Program-made: the position numbers and the translations under genes
In this document: one piece after another, positions 46,245-57,028 of the stretch
Numbering within the stretch: the stretch's first letter is position 1
Layout of the letters: every line of letters starts with the position of its first letter
NCBI RefSeq assembly: GCF_001294575.1
Contig: NZ_CP012676.1
Span: forward strand, 496,001-560,000
Length of the DNA stretch: 64,000 nt
Source of the DNA: Pseudomonas versuta
GTDB lineage: Bacteria; Pseudomonadota; Gammaproteobacteria; Pseudomonadales; Pseudomonadaceae
Direction of reading: 5' to 3'
The notes under the pieces: model-generated
Told to the model about the DNA's origin: nothing
The model's input: only the letters and a program-made list of their open reading frames with translations
Databases searched by the model: none

Positions 46245-47069
46245 ATGGGCACTCTTTCGGTCTCTCAAAATAAACTCCAGAAACGCCTGCGTCGTTTGAC
46301 CGGTGAGGCTGTGGCCGACTTCAACATGATTGAACACGGCGACAAGGTGATGGTCTGCCTGTCGGGCGGCAAGGACAGCTACACCCTGCTCGATGTGCTG
46401 CTGCACCTACAAAAGGTCGCGCCCATCCAGTTTGAAATCGTGGCCGTGAACATGGATCAGAAACAGCCGGGGTTCCCCGAAGACGTTTTGCCGGCCTACC
46501 TCAAGTCGTTGGGTGTGCAATACCACATCGTTGAAAAAGACACGTACTCGGTGGTCAAGGAACTGATCCCGGAAGGCAAGACCACGTGTTCGCTGTGCTC
46601 CCGCTTGCGGCGCGGTACCCTGTACACCTTTGCCGATGAAATCGGCGCGACCAAGATGGCGCTGGGGCATCATCGCGATGACATCGTTGAAACGTTCTTC
46701 CTGAATATGTTCTTCAACGGCACCCTCAAGGCGATGCCGCCCAAGCTGCGCTCCGATGACGGTCGCAACGTGGTGATCCGGCCGTTGGCGTACTGCAACG
46801 AGAAGGACATCCAGGCTTACTCCGATTTGCAGCAATTCCCGATCATCCCGTGCAATTTGTGCGGATCCCAGGAGAACCTGCAGCGTCAGGTGGTCAAAGA
46901 CATGCTGGTGGAGTGGGAGCGCAAGACGCCGGGCCGTACCGAGAGTATCTTCCGCAGTTTGCAGAACGTGATGCCCTCGCAGTTGGCGGACCGTAACCTG
47001 TACGACTTCAAGAATTTGAAGATTGACGACAACGCCGCACCGCGGTTCGTCAACCTGCTGAATTTGTAA
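46245..47069 (+). CDS. ttcA: tRNA 2-thiocytidine synthetase TtcA
   Basis: This 274-residue enzyme thiolates C32 of certain tRNAs. It has the PP-loop ATP motif SGGKDS (residues 40-45) and the two cysteine pairs that hold the Fe-S cluster, CSLC and CNLC. Length and motifs are those of active TtcA. It starts [17 protein letters not shown]. The gene 25 bases downstream, a Tag-like glycosylase, probably shares its transcript. Confidence 0.96.
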   Translation: MGTLSVSQNKLQKRLRRLTGEAVADFNMIEHGDKVMVCLSGGKDSYTLLDVLLHLQKVAPIQFEIVAVNMDQKQPGFPEDVLPAYLKSLGVQYHIVEKDTYSVVKELIPEGKTTCSLCSRLRRGTLYTFADEIGATKMALGHHRDDIVETFFLNMFFNGTLKAMPPKLRSDDGRNVVIRPLAYCNEKDIQAYSDLQQFPIIPCNLCGSQENLQRQVVKDMLVEWERKTPGRTESIFRSLQNVMPSQLADRNLYDFKNLKIDDNAAPRFVNLLNL

Positions 47070-47094
47070 GCCTGATAGCCAAATAGGAGAGGGC

Positions 47095-47766
47095 ATGCGC
47101 GACTACAAATGGCTGCATGAATATTGTTTGAATCGCTTTGGTTCGTCAGCCGCTCTGGAAGCCCAATTGCCCGTTCCCAAAACGGCTGAGCAGTTGCGCC
47201 GGATCAGCGACGATCGCTACCTGTCGACCCTGGCCTTGCGCGTATTTCGCGCGGGGCTCAAGCACAGCGTGGTGGACGCCAAGTGGCCGGTATTTGAACA
47301 GGTCTTTTTCGGATTCGATCCTGAAAAAGTGGTGCTGATGGGCGCTGAGCACCTTGAACGCCTGATGCAGGATGCGCGGATCATCCGCCACCTGGGCAAG
47401 CTCAAAAGCGTGCCGCGCAACGCGCAGATGGTCCTCGACATAGCCCATGAACACGGCAGTTTCGGCGCTTTTATTGCCGACTGGCCGGTGACCGATATCG
47501 TGGGGCTCTGGAAGTACCTGGCCAAGCACGGCCACCAGTTGGGCGGGCTATCGGCGCCGCGCTTTTTACGCATGATGGGCAAAGACACTTTTGTGCCGAG
47601 CTATGACGTAGTGGCCGCGCTGAATGCACAAAAGCTGGTGGACAAGGCACCGACCAGCTTGCGCGACCTGGCGATTGTGCAGAACGCTTTCAATCAGTGG
47701 CACGCCCAAAGCGGTCGGCCGATGTGCCAGTTGTCACAGATGCTGGCGTTCACGGTTAATCACTGA
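47095..47766 (+). CDS. Divergent Tag-type (3-methyladenine glycosylase I) family protein
   Basis: This 223-residue protein resembles the Tag fold in its centre (LALRVFRAGLKHSVVDAKWPVF; DARIIRHLGKLKSVPRNAQM) and C-terminal part (GLSAPRFLRMMGKDTFVPS). The N-terminal YHDxEWG catalytic and zinc-binding region of Tag is missing; it starts instead MRDYKWLHEYCLNRFG. Glycosylase activity is therefore uncertain. GGAG lies 6 bases before the ATG. It follows ttcA with 25 bases between, suggesting co-transcription. Confidence 0.7.
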   Translation: MRDYKWLHEYCLNRFGSSAALEAQLPVPKTAEQLRRISDDRYLSTLALRVFRAGLKHSVVDAKWPVFEQVFFGFDPEKVVLMGAEHLERLMQDARIIRHLGKLKSVPRNAQMVLDIAHEHGSFGAFIADWPVTDIVGLWKYLAKHGHQLGGLSAPRFLRMMGKDTFVPSYDVVAALNAQKLVDKAPTSLRDLAIVQNAFNQWHAQSGRPMCQLSQMLAFTVNH

Positions 47767-47780
47767 CATTCAGGCGTTTT

Positions 47781-47846
47781 CATCGCTGGCAAGCCAGCTC
47801 CCACAGAGAGTGCACTCACCTTGTGGGAGCTGGCTTGCCAGCGATG
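47781..47846. repeat. Second-type REP palindrome
   Basis: CATCGCTGGCAAGCCAGCTC continues to CCCACA, and an exact reverse-complement copy (25 bp each) follows after a 16-base loop. This consensus differs from the GTAGGAGCGAGC elements elsewhere in the window. It lies between convergent genes. Confidence 0.9.
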
Positions 47847-47849
47847 GAT

Positions 47850-49211
<1,362 letters not shown>

Positions 49212-49338
49212 GTGCGGGTCGCATCTTGCGTAAGGTGGCGGCTATTCTACCCGTCTGACGGGCGTGTCTGAACCGTGTGCGCTAATTGGCCGCCGTCTAA
49301 AGACTTTTTTGACACTATTTACCCAGAAGGATCAACAC

Positions 49339-49803
49339 ATGTTTAAGCGGCTTTTGGCGGTAGTTGCCGTCGCCACCTCGTTACTGCTGACGGGTTGCGG
49401 TAATGATTACGGGGTCGACCAACATGGGCAGAAGGTCGCTTCCGAGCGTCTGGACAAGCAATGGAAGGTCATTAATTACTGGGCTGAGTGGTGCGGCCCG
49501 TGCCGTATTGAAATACCGGAACTCAACGCGCTGGAGAAGCAGTTGCAGGGGCAGTCGGTGGGCGTGTTCGGGGTGAACTACGATGGCTTGCAGGGCAAGG
49601 AGCTGAGCGATGCCAGTTCTGCAATGGGCATCACCTTCACTGTGCTGGCACAAGATCCGGCCGAGCACTTTGATCTGCCGCGCAGCGAAGCGCTGCCGGT
49701 GACTTACATCATTGATGAAAAGGGCAAGGTTCTGGCACAGATGATGGGCGAGCAGACCGCCGCCGGGGTTTTGGCCAAGATCAAGGAATTACGCGGCAGT
49801 TAA
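49339..49803 (+). CDS. TlpA-like thioredoxin-fold lipoprotein
   Basis: This 154-residue protein has a lipoprotein signal (VAVATSLLLTGC, Cys near 20) and a thioredoxin fold with the active site WAEWCGPCR and cis-Pro segment ALPVTYIIDEKG. It is expected to be a membrane-anchored periplasmic thiol reductase, for example in protein disulfide repair or cytochrome maturation; the partner is unknown. GAAGGA precedes ATG 49339. It is divergent from arsC. Confidence 0.88.
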   Translation: MFKRLLAVVAVATSLLLTGCGNDYGVDQHGQKVASERLDKQWKVINYWAEWCGPCRIEIPELNALEKQLQGQSVGVFGVNYDGLQGKELSDASSAMGITFTVLAQDPAEHFDLPRSEALPVTYIIDEKGKVLAQMMGEQTAAGVLAKIKELRGS

Positions 49804-49813
49804 GCCCGGTTTC

Positions 49814-49879
49814 CTGTAGGCGCGAGCCTGCGCGCGATCTTTTGATCTTAAAAGACCGCGCGAAAGCTCGCGGCTGCAG
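49814..49879. repeat. REP-like palindrome
   Basis: CTGTAGGCGCGAGCCTGCGCGCGATCTTTT and the inverted AAAAGACCGCGCGAAAGCTCGCGGCTGCAG-type half enclose GATCTT. It is a diverged REP between convergent genes and may double as a transcript end. Confidence 0.7.
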
Positions 49880-49890
49880 TCGGGCCCGAA

Positions 49891-50295
49891 TCAGCCTTCT
49901 TCAGGCCACAGCCGCAAGGGCTTGCCTTCTGCAGGCCAGAAACGCACCTGTTCGATTGGCGAAATGTCCCAGCGCTGTACGGTTTGCAGGGCTTCGAAGA
50001 ACCGCTGCTCCTGCTCCATCAGCGCCGGCGCACAGGCTTTGCGAGTGCTGCCCACGCCACCAAAGCTCAGCTTGTCGCCGTCCAGGGTGTAGGGCGCAAA
50101 CCAATGATTACAACCGCCGTTGCCATAGGCCCGGCCACCTTCATCAAAGGTCACGGTCAGGTGGCTGTAGTCCATCAATGGACGTTCGCCGATCCATTCC
50201 ACAACGTATGCCCGGTTGTGTTGCAATTGCACCGGATCACCTGCGCAGCCCGCCAGGCTTGCGCCCAGCAGTGCCAACAGGGTCAGGTGTTTCAT
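49891..50295 (-). CDS. META-domain lipoprotein (HslJ-like)
   Basis: This 134-residue protein has a lipoprotein signal (LLALLGASLAGC, Cys near 17) and a META/HslJ domain with the family motif YGNGGCNHWFAPY and the later QRFFEALQTVQRWDI. HslJ-type proteins are periplasmic or outer-membrane lipoproteins linked to heat or novobiocin response in E. coli; the precise function is unknown. Its ATG overlaps the stop of the upstream zinc-ribbon gene by four bases, so they form an operon. Confidence 0.85.
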   Translation of the reverse strand: MKHLTLLALLGASLAGCAGDPVQLQHNRAYVVEWIGERPLMDYSHLTVTFDEGGRAYGNGGCNHWFAPYTLDGDKLSFGGVGSTRKACAPALMEQEQRFFEALQTVQRWDISPIEQVRFWPAEGKPLRLWPEEG

Positions 50296-50729
50296 AGCGC
50301 AGCCTTTTGGCATTGAGGGCACAGGTGCTTGCTGCCTTCTGTGCTCCAGCCCAGCTCGGCAATGCGCGCGCTGGCGGCAGGTTTTTGTGCCTTGGTTCCG
50401 AGCTTGGCGTCGACCGCGAACTCGAACTTCAGCTCTTTGCCACAGGCATCGCAGTTGACTTGCCATTGATGAATCGCCAATTCACCGAAAACCGGTCCTT
50501 TGGTTACGGCAACCCACTGGCCGCGCGGGTTGATCAGGTGACGCACTTTGTCGACTGTCAGGCGCATGGACAAGTCCTTGCTGCCCTTGAGCGTCACGAT
50601 CAGTACGTCACTGGTCTGGATCGAGCCACCGTTGCCGGTGACTTGATACAGGCCTGGCGCCAGGGCGCGGCATTCAATCAGGGTGTGCTGCGGGTTAAGC
50701 AGGCTGTAGCGGAAATCGTGTTCGACCAT
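50292..50729 (-). CDS. Hypothetical protein with CxxC pairs
   Basis: This 145-residue cytoplasmic-looking protein has two CxxC pairs in its C-terminal half, CDACGK and CPQCQK, about 45 residues apart, which could form one zinc-binding site. The N-terminal half is beta-rich (APGLYQVTGNGGSIQTSDVL). I do not recognise a family. It overlaps the META lipoprotein gene downstream by four bases. The start follows GGAGG. Confidence 0.75.
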   Translation of the reverse strand: MVEHDFRYSLLNPQHTLIECRALAPGLYQVTGNGGSIQTSDVLIVTLKGSKDLSMRLTVDKVRHLINPRGQWVAVTKGPVFGELAIHQWQVNCDACGKELKFEFAVDAKLGTKAQKPAASARIAELGWSTEGSKHLCPQCQKAAL

Positions 50730-50779
50730 GGGTCCTCCAAATAGGCCGCTATGCTAGCACGCAGCCGAGGTATGGCCTT

Positions 50780-51769
50780 TCAACCTTCGATCAGGTTTTG
50801 TGGTGTGCCGTTTCTCCAGGCCACGATATTGTCCAGCGTGGTGCTGGCAATCGCGCTGAGTGCTTCGCGGGTCAGAAACGCCTGGTGCGCAGTAATGATC
50901 ACGTTAGGGAAGGTCAGCAGCCGCGCCAACACGTCATCCTGCAGCGGTAAATCGGAGCGATCCTCAAAGAACAGCTGGGCTTCCTCCTCGTATACATCCA
51001 GCCCCAGGTACCCCAACTGACCACTTTTCAGCGCTTCGATCAGTGCCGCAGTGTTAACCAGTGCGCCGCGCCCGGTATTGATCAGCATGGCGCCATGTTT
51101 GAGTGTCGCCAGCGACTGGCTGTTGATCAGGTGCTTGTTTTCCGCAGTCAGCGGACAGTGCAGGCTGATGATATGCGAGCCTGCCAGCAGCTCGGGCAAG
51201 CTTACATACTGCGCACCCAGCGCCAGCAGTTGTGCATTTGGATACGGATCAAAGCACAGCAGCTTGCAGCCGAAGCCGGCCATTATTTTACCGAAGGTCG
51301 CGCCGATCTGGCCGGTACCGACCACGCCGACGGTTTTGCCGACCAGATCAAAACCGGTGAGGCCATGCAGCGTGAAGTCGCCTTCACGGGTCCGGTTATA
51401 GGCCCGGTGCAGACGACGGTTCAACGCCAGAATCAGGGCTACGGCATGCTCGGCCACGGCATGAGGCGAGTAGGCGGGGACCCGTACAACGCTCAAGCCA
51501 AGGCGTTTGGCGGCTGGCAGGTCGACATGGTTAAAGCCGGCCGAACGCAGAGCAATCAGTTGCGTACCGCCGTCAGCCAGTTGCTCCAGCACCGGGGCGC
51601 TCAAATCGTCGTTGATAAACGGGCAGACCACCTCGTAACCGTGGGCAAGGGCTGCGGTATCGAGGCTCAGTCGCGCCGGCTGAAAGTGCAACTGGACATT
51701 CTGGGGTTGTACCGCGGCCGTAAAACTGTCGCGGTCGTAGGTCTGGCTGCTGAACAGAATCGTGCGCAT
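50780..51769 (-). CDS. ldhA: D-lactate dehydrogenase (fermentative) LdhA
   Basis: This 329-residue 2-hydroxyacid dehydrogenase has the NAD motif GKTVGVVGTGQIGATFGKIM near residue 145, an Arg in LRSAGFNHVDL, Glu in GLDVYEEEAQ, and catalytic His in NVIITAHQAFLT. It reduces pyruvate to D-lactate with NADH. Location next to gacS matches P. aeruginosa ldhA. A 58-base gap separates it from the upstream gacS, so co-transcription is possible. Confidence 0.92.
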   Translation of the reverse strand: MRTILFSSQTYDRDSFTAAVQPQNVQLHFQPARLSLDTAALAHGYEVVCPFINDDLSAPVLEQLADGGTQLIALRSAGFNHVDLPAAKRLGLSVVRVPAYSPHAVAEHAVALILALNRRLHRAYNRTREGDFTLHGLTGFDLVGKTVGVVGTGQIGATFGKIMAGFGCKLLCFDPYPNAQLLALGAQYVSLPELLAGSHIISLHCPLTAENKHLINSQSLATLKHGAMLINTGRGALVNTAALIEALKSGQLGYLGLDVYEEEAQLFFEDRSDLPLQDDVLARLLTFPNVIITAHQAFLTREALSAIASTTLDNIVAWRNGTPQNLIEG

Positions 51770-51827
51770 GAGATCTTCCTTGGAGTGGCGTGCCGGGTGG
51801 TCAGTTTCAGTTGTTTAACCGTCTTGT

Positions 51828-54593
51828 TTACGCCGTACTGCGTGCTTCTTTGACCAGGCGGATAATGGCCTCGTCCAGTTCGTTGAGGGCCGCGTAGGCG
51901 TGCGGGCTTTCCTGTTTGAGCAGGGTTTCACTGCGTTGGCAGGCGGCGCGCAATTGCGGGACTCCGCAATAACGGGTAGCACCGTGCAAGCGGTGAACAC
52001 GTTCAATCAATGCATTGTTGTCCTGCTCTTTACGAGCCTGCAGGATCGCTTCACGGTCTGCTTCCAGCGAGGCCAGCAGCATGGCCAGCATGTCGACAGC
52101 CAGATCGGCCTTGCCGGCGGCAAGGCGCAGGCCTTCTTCGTGATCAAGTATCGGCAACTTGGCGTTGGGGCGGGCGGCTTCGTAGCCGCTTTCCTGGACC
52201 TGGTTGCGCAACGCCAGCCCGGTCCACTTCAACACCACTTGCGCCAATTGCCGCTCGCTGATGGGTTTGGTCAGGTAGTCGTCCATACCGCTCTGTAATA
52301 GCGCCCGTTTTTCGTTAGCCATGGCATGGGCGGTCAGCGCGACGATGGGCAGCGGCGCGTTGTGCTGCCCACTTTCCCACTGGCGCAGGACCTCGGTGGT
52401 TTCACGACCGTCCATGCCGGGCATCTGTACGTCCATCAGCACCAGATCGAAGGCTTCGGTCTTGACCGCCTCAATGGCGGCATAGCCACTGTCTACGGCC
52501 GTTACCCTGGAGCCCATGTCTTCCAGCAGGGTTTGCACCAGCAACAGGTTGGCCGGGTTGTCATCGACACACAGGATCCGTGGCGCGCGGCTGGCCAGCA
52601 GTTCGCCGGGCTCGGTACGCGTTTGTCGGGGGTTGATCAGATCAGCCAGCGCCCGCCGCAGTTTGCGGGTGCAGGCGGGTTTGGATTGCAACTGGCTATG
52701 GGGGTTGGGCACCGAGGTATTGAACAGCGCCTGTTCGGTCGTCGGGCACAGCACCAGGACTTTACAGCCCATATGTTCGAGGTCCCAGATGTGCTGGTTG
52801 AGCCGCTCGGGAGGCATGTCGTTGGCCGTGACCCCGAGCACCGCCAGATCAATGGCCAGAGGTGTCTGATGGGCACCGGTCACGCAATTGGTGAGCTTTT
52901 CCAGGGTAGTAAATGGCGTGACATCAAGTCCGCAGTCTTCCAATTGGTGTTGCAACGCCTGGCGCGCCAGGTCGTGTTTTTCCAGCAGCGCCACGCGATG
53001 GCCCGACAACACTGCGCCAGGCAAATCTTCTGCGTCATCACGGGCCTTGGGCAGCTTGACGCTGATCCAGAACACCGAGCCTTCGCCGGGTGTGCTTTCA
53101 ACGCCAATTTCACCGCCCATCTGTTCGACCAGCCGTTTGGAAATCACCAGGCCCAGGCCGGTACCGCCGGGCTGGCGCGACAGGGAGTTATCAGCCTGGC
53201 TAAAGGCCTGGAACAAGGCCCGCACATCCTGGCTGGTCAGGCCGATTCCGGTGTCTTGCACGCTGATGCGCAACTGCACGCAGCCATCGGTCGTGTTGTC
53301 ATCTTCATCTTCGAGCATGGCCCGCACCGCGATCGTTCCCTCACGGGTGAACTTGATGGCGTTGTTCACCAGGTTGGTGAGGATCTGTTTGAGCCGAAGC
53401 GGGTCGCCGATCAGTGATAACGGTGTGTCGCGGTAGACCAGGCTGACCAGCTCCAGGTTTTTTTCGTGGGCGGAGGGCGCGAGGATGGTCAAGGTGTCTT
53501 GCAACAAGTCGCGCAGGTTGAACGGGATGCTGTCGAGTACCAGCTTGCCCGCCTCGATTTTCGAGAAATCCAGAATTTCGTTGATGATCCCGAGCAGGCT
53601 GTCGGCTGATTTTTCTATGGTGTTCAGGTAATCGAACTGGCGGGGCGTCAACTCGCTTTTTTGCAGCAAGTGGGTGAAGCCCAGGATGCCATTGAGCGGG
53701 GTGCGGATTTCGTGGCTCATGTTGGCCAGAAACTCGGACTTGATGCGACTTGCCTCAAGGGCTTCCTTGCGGGCCAGGTCGAGCTCCAGGTTCTGGATTT
53801 CAATGGTCTCAAGGTTTTGACGAACGTCTTCGGTGGCCTGGTCGACGCTGTTTTGCAGTTCTTCCTGGGCATTTTGCAGGGTTTCGGCCATGCGATTGAT
53901 ACCCGAGGCCAGTTCGTCCAGTTCATGGCTGCCAAGGGGCGGCAAGCGGGTTTGCAACTGGCCGTCCTTGAGTTGCGACACCGCATGCTTGATCTGGTCC
54001 AGGGGAGCATTGATCGTGCGGCTCATGCGCAATGCCAGCAGAGTGGTAAATACCAGCCCGCCAGCGATCAGCAACAAGCTGGCAAACAGGCTGCGGTAAC
54101 CGCGCAGCAGCATATTGTTATGGGACAGTTCAAGTTCTACCCAGCCCAGCAGGCGATGGGCTTCATTGGGGATGACATCGCCGGCCAGATTGCGATGCCG
54201 GCCAAACACGGGCAACAGATAACGGGTGGCATCGTTATCGGAGCGCTGCTGCAATTGAGTGCCGCTGCCCAGTGGCGGCTGGTTGATCATGGTCGGGCCG
54301 GCATGGACCAGAAGCTCGTGGTTGGCGTCCAGGAATGCCACGGACCGCACGTCTTGTTGTTCCAGAGATTCGTTGGCGATGCGGGTCAGCAGCGGGATGT
54401 CATGGCGGCCCATTGCTGGAGCCACCAGCGGGGCTAGCTGTTCTGCGATCATTTCGCCGCGCTGTAACAGCTGCGATTGCAACTCCGACTGTTGCAACCA
54501 TGTGAAGTAACCCCCCAGTACCATCGCCATCAGCGTGACGGGCAATAACGTGAGCAACAACACACGACCTTTGATCCCCAGGTTCTTAAGCAC
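51828..54593 (-). CDS. gacS: Hybrid sensor kinase GacS
   Basis: This 921-residue inner-membrane hybrid kinase has helices near 11-30 and 168-189 around a periplasmic loop, HAMP to about 240, a coiled segment, HisKA with H294 ([12 protein letters not shown]), an ATPase domain ([15 protein letters not shown]), a receiver near 670-790 ([13 protein letters not shown]) and a C-terminal HPt domain with the His of [14 protein letters not shown]. It phosphorylates GacA, which drives the small RNAs that antagonise RsmA and so controls secondary metabolism and lifestyle. The start is GTG 54593, after CTGGAGAG; it gives the known N-terminus. All phosphorelay residues appear intact. Confidence 0.95.
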   Translation of the reverse strand: MLKNLGIKGRVLLLTLLPVTLMAMVLGGYFTWLQQSELQSQLLQRGEMIAEQLAPLVAPAMGRHDIPLLTRIANESLEQQDVRSVAFLDANHELLVHAGPTMINQPPLGSGTQLQQRSDNDATRYLLPVFGRHRNLAGDVIPNEAHRLLGWVELELSHNNMLLRGYRSLFASLLLIAGGLVFTTLLALRMSRTINAPLDQIKHAVSQLKDGQLQTRLPPLGSHELDELASGINRMAETLQNAQEELQNSVDQATEDVRQNLETIEIQNLELDLARKEALEASRIKSEFLANMSHEIRTPLNGILGFTHLLQKSELTPRQFDYLNTIEKSADSLLGIINEILDFSKIEAGKLVLDSIPFNLRDLLQDTLTILAPSAHEKNLELVSLVYRDTPLSLIGDPLRLKQILTNLVNNAIKFTREGTIAVRAMLEDEDDNTTDGCVQLRISVQDTGIGLTSQDVRALFQAFSQADNSLSRQPGGTGLGLVISKRLVEQMGGEIGVESTPGEGSVFWISVKLPKARDDAEDLPGAVLSGHRVALLEKHDLARQALQHQLEDCGLDVTPFTTLEKLTNCVTGAHQTPLAIDLAVLGVTANDMPPERLNQHIWDLEHMGCKVLVLCPTTEQALFNTSVPNPHSQLQSKPACTRKLRRALADLINPRQTRTEPGELLASRAPRILCVDDNPANLLLVQTLLEDMGSRVTAVDSGYAAIEAVKTEAFDLVLMDVQMPGMDGRETTEVLRQWESGQHNAPLPIVALTAHAMANEKRALLQSGMDDYLTKPISERQLAQVVLKWTGLALRNQVQESGYEAARPNAKLPILDHEEGLRLAAGKADLAVDMLAMLLASLEADREAILQARKEQDNNALIERVHRLHGATRYCGVPQLRAACQRSETLLKQESPHAYAALNELDEAIIRLVKEARSTA

Positions 54594-54760
54594 GCAACTC
54601 TCCAGCCCTACATTCTTATAAGCGTTTCCCGAGCTCGCGGCGCAGGTCAGATGCCAGTGTAGCCATTTGCCGCCCGGCAAATCCCTGAAAATTTGCCGTC
54701 AAGGCCAGGTGCTTGATCGATATCAGACTTTGTTGACCCTGTGGCGGTTGCTCGTGGTGA

Positions 54761-54787
54761 CTCAATCTTGAATAATCCACGATTGAG
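54761..54787. promoter_or_regulatory. Inverted repeat upstream of an OmpR-type regulator
   Basis: CTCAATC and GATTGAG are 7-bp perfect arms separated by 13 bases. The right arm ends 18 bases before the response regulator start, so this could be an operator or leader hairpin. Confidence 0.4.
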
Positions 54788-54805
54788 AATGACTTGCAGA
54801 CGCTA

Positions 54806-55534
54806 ATGAATCCCGTACCTGTTACCCCGTCCCGCTTGCTGGCGATTGAAGACGACCCCGTACTGGGCGCCTACCTGCATGAGCAGTTGCTGCGCTGCGG
54901 GTTCGATGTCGTTTGGTGTCAAAACGGTCAGGAAGGATTGGCGCTTGCCCGGCAAGAGCCGTTTGACGTGGTGCTGATGGACATTCTGCTGCCGGGCATG
55001 AATGGCCTGCAGGTCCTCACGCAATTGCGCCAGACCCATGCGTTGCCAGTGATTCTAATGTCGGCACTGGGGGCCGAGGCAGACCGTATCAGTGGCTTTC
55101 AGCTTGGGGCCGATGACTATCTGCCAAAGCCTTTCAGCATGGCTGAACTGCGGGTGCGGATTCAGGCCATCCTGCGCCGGGTGGCGCTGGACCGTATGCC
55201 GCGGCCAACCCCTGTCGCGGATTCAGCCCCGGCCGACTCCGGGCTGTTTGTCGATGAAGACGCTGGCGATGTGCGTTATGGCCTGCAATGGGCCGGTTTG
55301 ACCCGCAGCGAATACCGTTTGCTCGAGACGCTGCAGCGCAATCCTGATGAAGTGTTGAGCAAGGCGTTCCTCTATCAACAAGTGCTGCAGCGAGGCTATG
55401 CGGCCCATGACCGTAGCCTGGACATGCACATCAGCCAGATCCGGCGAAAACTCAAGACCATCGGTTACCACACGCATGAAGTGCGCACGGTTTGGGGCAA
55501 GGGTTACGTTTTGAGCGCCAGTGATGCCCTATAA
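54806..55534 (+). CDS. OmpR-family response regulator (PirR/RstA-like)
   Basis: This 242-residue protein has a receiver domain (IEDDPVLGAYL; phospho-acceptor Asp in VLMDILLPGMNG near residue 57; KPFSMAELRVRI) and a winged-helix domain (SLDMHISQIRRKLKTIG; VRTVWGKGYVL). In P. aeruginosa the pair beside gacS is PirR-PirS, linked to the ferric-enterobactin receptor PirA, but no receptor gene is present here. ATG 54806 is chosen over an upstream TTG; neither has a strong ribosome site. The sensor gene overlaps its last 11 bases. Confidence 0.85.
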   Translation: MNPVPVTPSRLLAIEDDPVLGAYLHEQLLRCGFDVVWCQNGQEGLALARQEPFDVVLMDILLPGMNGLQVLTQLRQTHALPVILMSALGAEADRISGFQLGADDYLPKPFSMAELRVRIQAILRRVALDRMPRPTPVADSAPADSGLFVDEDAGDVRYGLQWAGLTRSEYRLLETLQRNPDEVLSKAFLYQQVLQRGYAAHDRSLDMHISQIRRKLKTIGYHTHEVRTVWGKGYVLSASDAL

Positions 55535-56888
55535 AGTGCCCGGCAAACATTCGGTGTTCTGGAAGCTGGCCTGTTTGCTGGTGGCCTTTTGTTTGCTGAT
55601 GATCTGGCTCAGTTGGTCGTGGGGCCGCTACATGGACAAACGCACCGGCTTTTTGAGCGAGCTGGCGCACAACACGCTGGTGCGCTATGCCGGGGAGGCC
55701 GAGCGCGCCTGGGACACCGGCCAGCAAGCGGGTGTTGATCAGTGGCTGGCGCAAATGGGCCCTCGGGAGCCGGGCTGGATCGGGGTCATAGGTCAGGACC
55801 TGCAAGCGTTGAGCAGTTATCCGCTGAGTGACCGTGAAAGCCAGCGCATGACTTTTTTGCGCGGGCTGGACTGGCCCGTCAGCCACATCAAAACAGCCCG
55901 GCCATGGATCAAGGTTCCGTTCCCCAAGGATCCGTCGGCCGGCTATCTGGTGATCGAGCTGCCGCAGCGATTCATGCCGGGGCGTTCACAATTGATCTGG
56001 CGCATCGTCACCAATGGCTTGATTCCGGGCGTGTTCACCTTGTTGCTGTGCGTGGGCCTGTACCGTTTGCTGATCGTGCCGCTGAACCATCTGCGTCAAC
56101 AGGCCAACGCCTGGCGTGCCGATCAGCTGGGAGCTCGCCTGTCGAGCCAGACCACCAGTCGCCAGGACGAGCTCGGCGATCTGGGGCGGGCTTTCGATCA
56201 GATGTCCGAGCGTCTGCAAAGCACTGTGAACCAGCAGCAACAATTACTGCGCGATTTGTCCCATGAACTGCGTACACCCCTGAGCCGGCTGCGGGTGGCG
56301 TGTGACAGCGAGCAGGACCTGCAAGCCCTGCGCGAACGCTTGAGCCGTGAAGTTGACGGCATGCAGCGCCTGGTTGAAGACACCCTGCAACTGGCCTGGC
56401 TGGATGCCGAGCGCGGGCCGCTACCGGTGGAAGACATTCAGATCCAGGCGTTGTGGGAGATGCTGACTGAAAACGCCCGGTTCGAAAGCGGCTGGCCTGA
56501 ATCGCGGTTGCCATGCTTTGTCACTGCCGATTGCTGGGTGCAAGGGCATCTCAATAGCCTGGCGCAGGCGCTGGAGAACATTCTGCGCAATGCCATCCGT
56601 CATTCACCGGCACAAGGAACGGTCAGTCTGAACGGTCGGCGTGAAGGCGAGGAGTGGCACTTATGGCTCGACGATCAGGGCGGCGGTGTGGCACCTGAGG
56701 AGTTGGAGAGGATATTTGCTCCCTTTACCCGACTGGACGGCTCGCGCCCCGGCGACGGCGGCTTTGGCCTGGGCTTGAGCATTGCGCGCAATGCGTTGCG
56801 GCTGCAAGGCGGCAGTTTGTGGGCGGAAAATGTCGGCCAGGGATTGCGCGTGCACATCCGGTTACCGGCTTGCCCCGGGCACCCCTGA
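55524..56888 (+). CDS. Sensor histidine kinase (PirS/RstB-like)
   Basis: This 454-residue inner-membrane kinase has helices near 13-33 and 158-180 with a periplasmic domain between, HAMP, the phospho-acceptor His in LRDLSHELRTPLSRL near residue 248, and an ATPase domain (ALENILRNAIRHS; GDGGFGLGLSIARNAL). It partners the overlapping upstream regulator. The signal sensed is unknown. ATG 55524 follows a GTG codon that could also start. Confidence 0.86.
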   Translation: MPYKVPGKHSVFWKLACLLVAFCLLMIWLSWSWGRYMDKRTGFLSELAHNTLVRYAGEAERAWDTGQQAGVDQWLAQMGPREPGWIGVIGQDLQALSSYPLSDRESQRMTFLRGLDWPVSHIKTARPWIKVPFPKDPSAGYLVIELPQRFMPGRSQLIWRIVTNGLIPGVFTLLLCVGLYRLLIVPLNHLRQQANAWRADQLGARLSSQTTSRQDELGDLGRAFDQMSERLQSTVNQQQQLLRDLSHELRTPLSRLRVACDSEQDLQALRERLSREVDGMQRLVEDTLQLAWLDAERGPLPVEDIQIQALWEMLTENARFESGWPESRLPCFVTADCWVQGHLNSLAQALENILRNAIRHSPAQGTVSLNGRREGEEWHLWLDDQGGGVAPEELERIFAPFTRLDGSRPGDGGFGLGLSIARNALRLQGGSLWAENVGQGLRVHIRLPACPGHP

Positions 56889-57028
56889 TTACGCGTGGGG
56901 GCCGGCTTTCCAGGGTTTGCCCTAGCGTCTTATAGCTTTTAGCCATAAGCATCGCACTTTGCGTGATATGGGCTCTGGGCGTTTGTCGGTATGATGTGCG
57001 GCCCCGCGGTCTGGATTGCGAATACGCC

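Noticed and set aside
54794..54808. TTG start for the OmpR-type regulator
   Set aside because: ATG 54806 is closer to the conserved receiver start, and the TTG has no better ribosome site.
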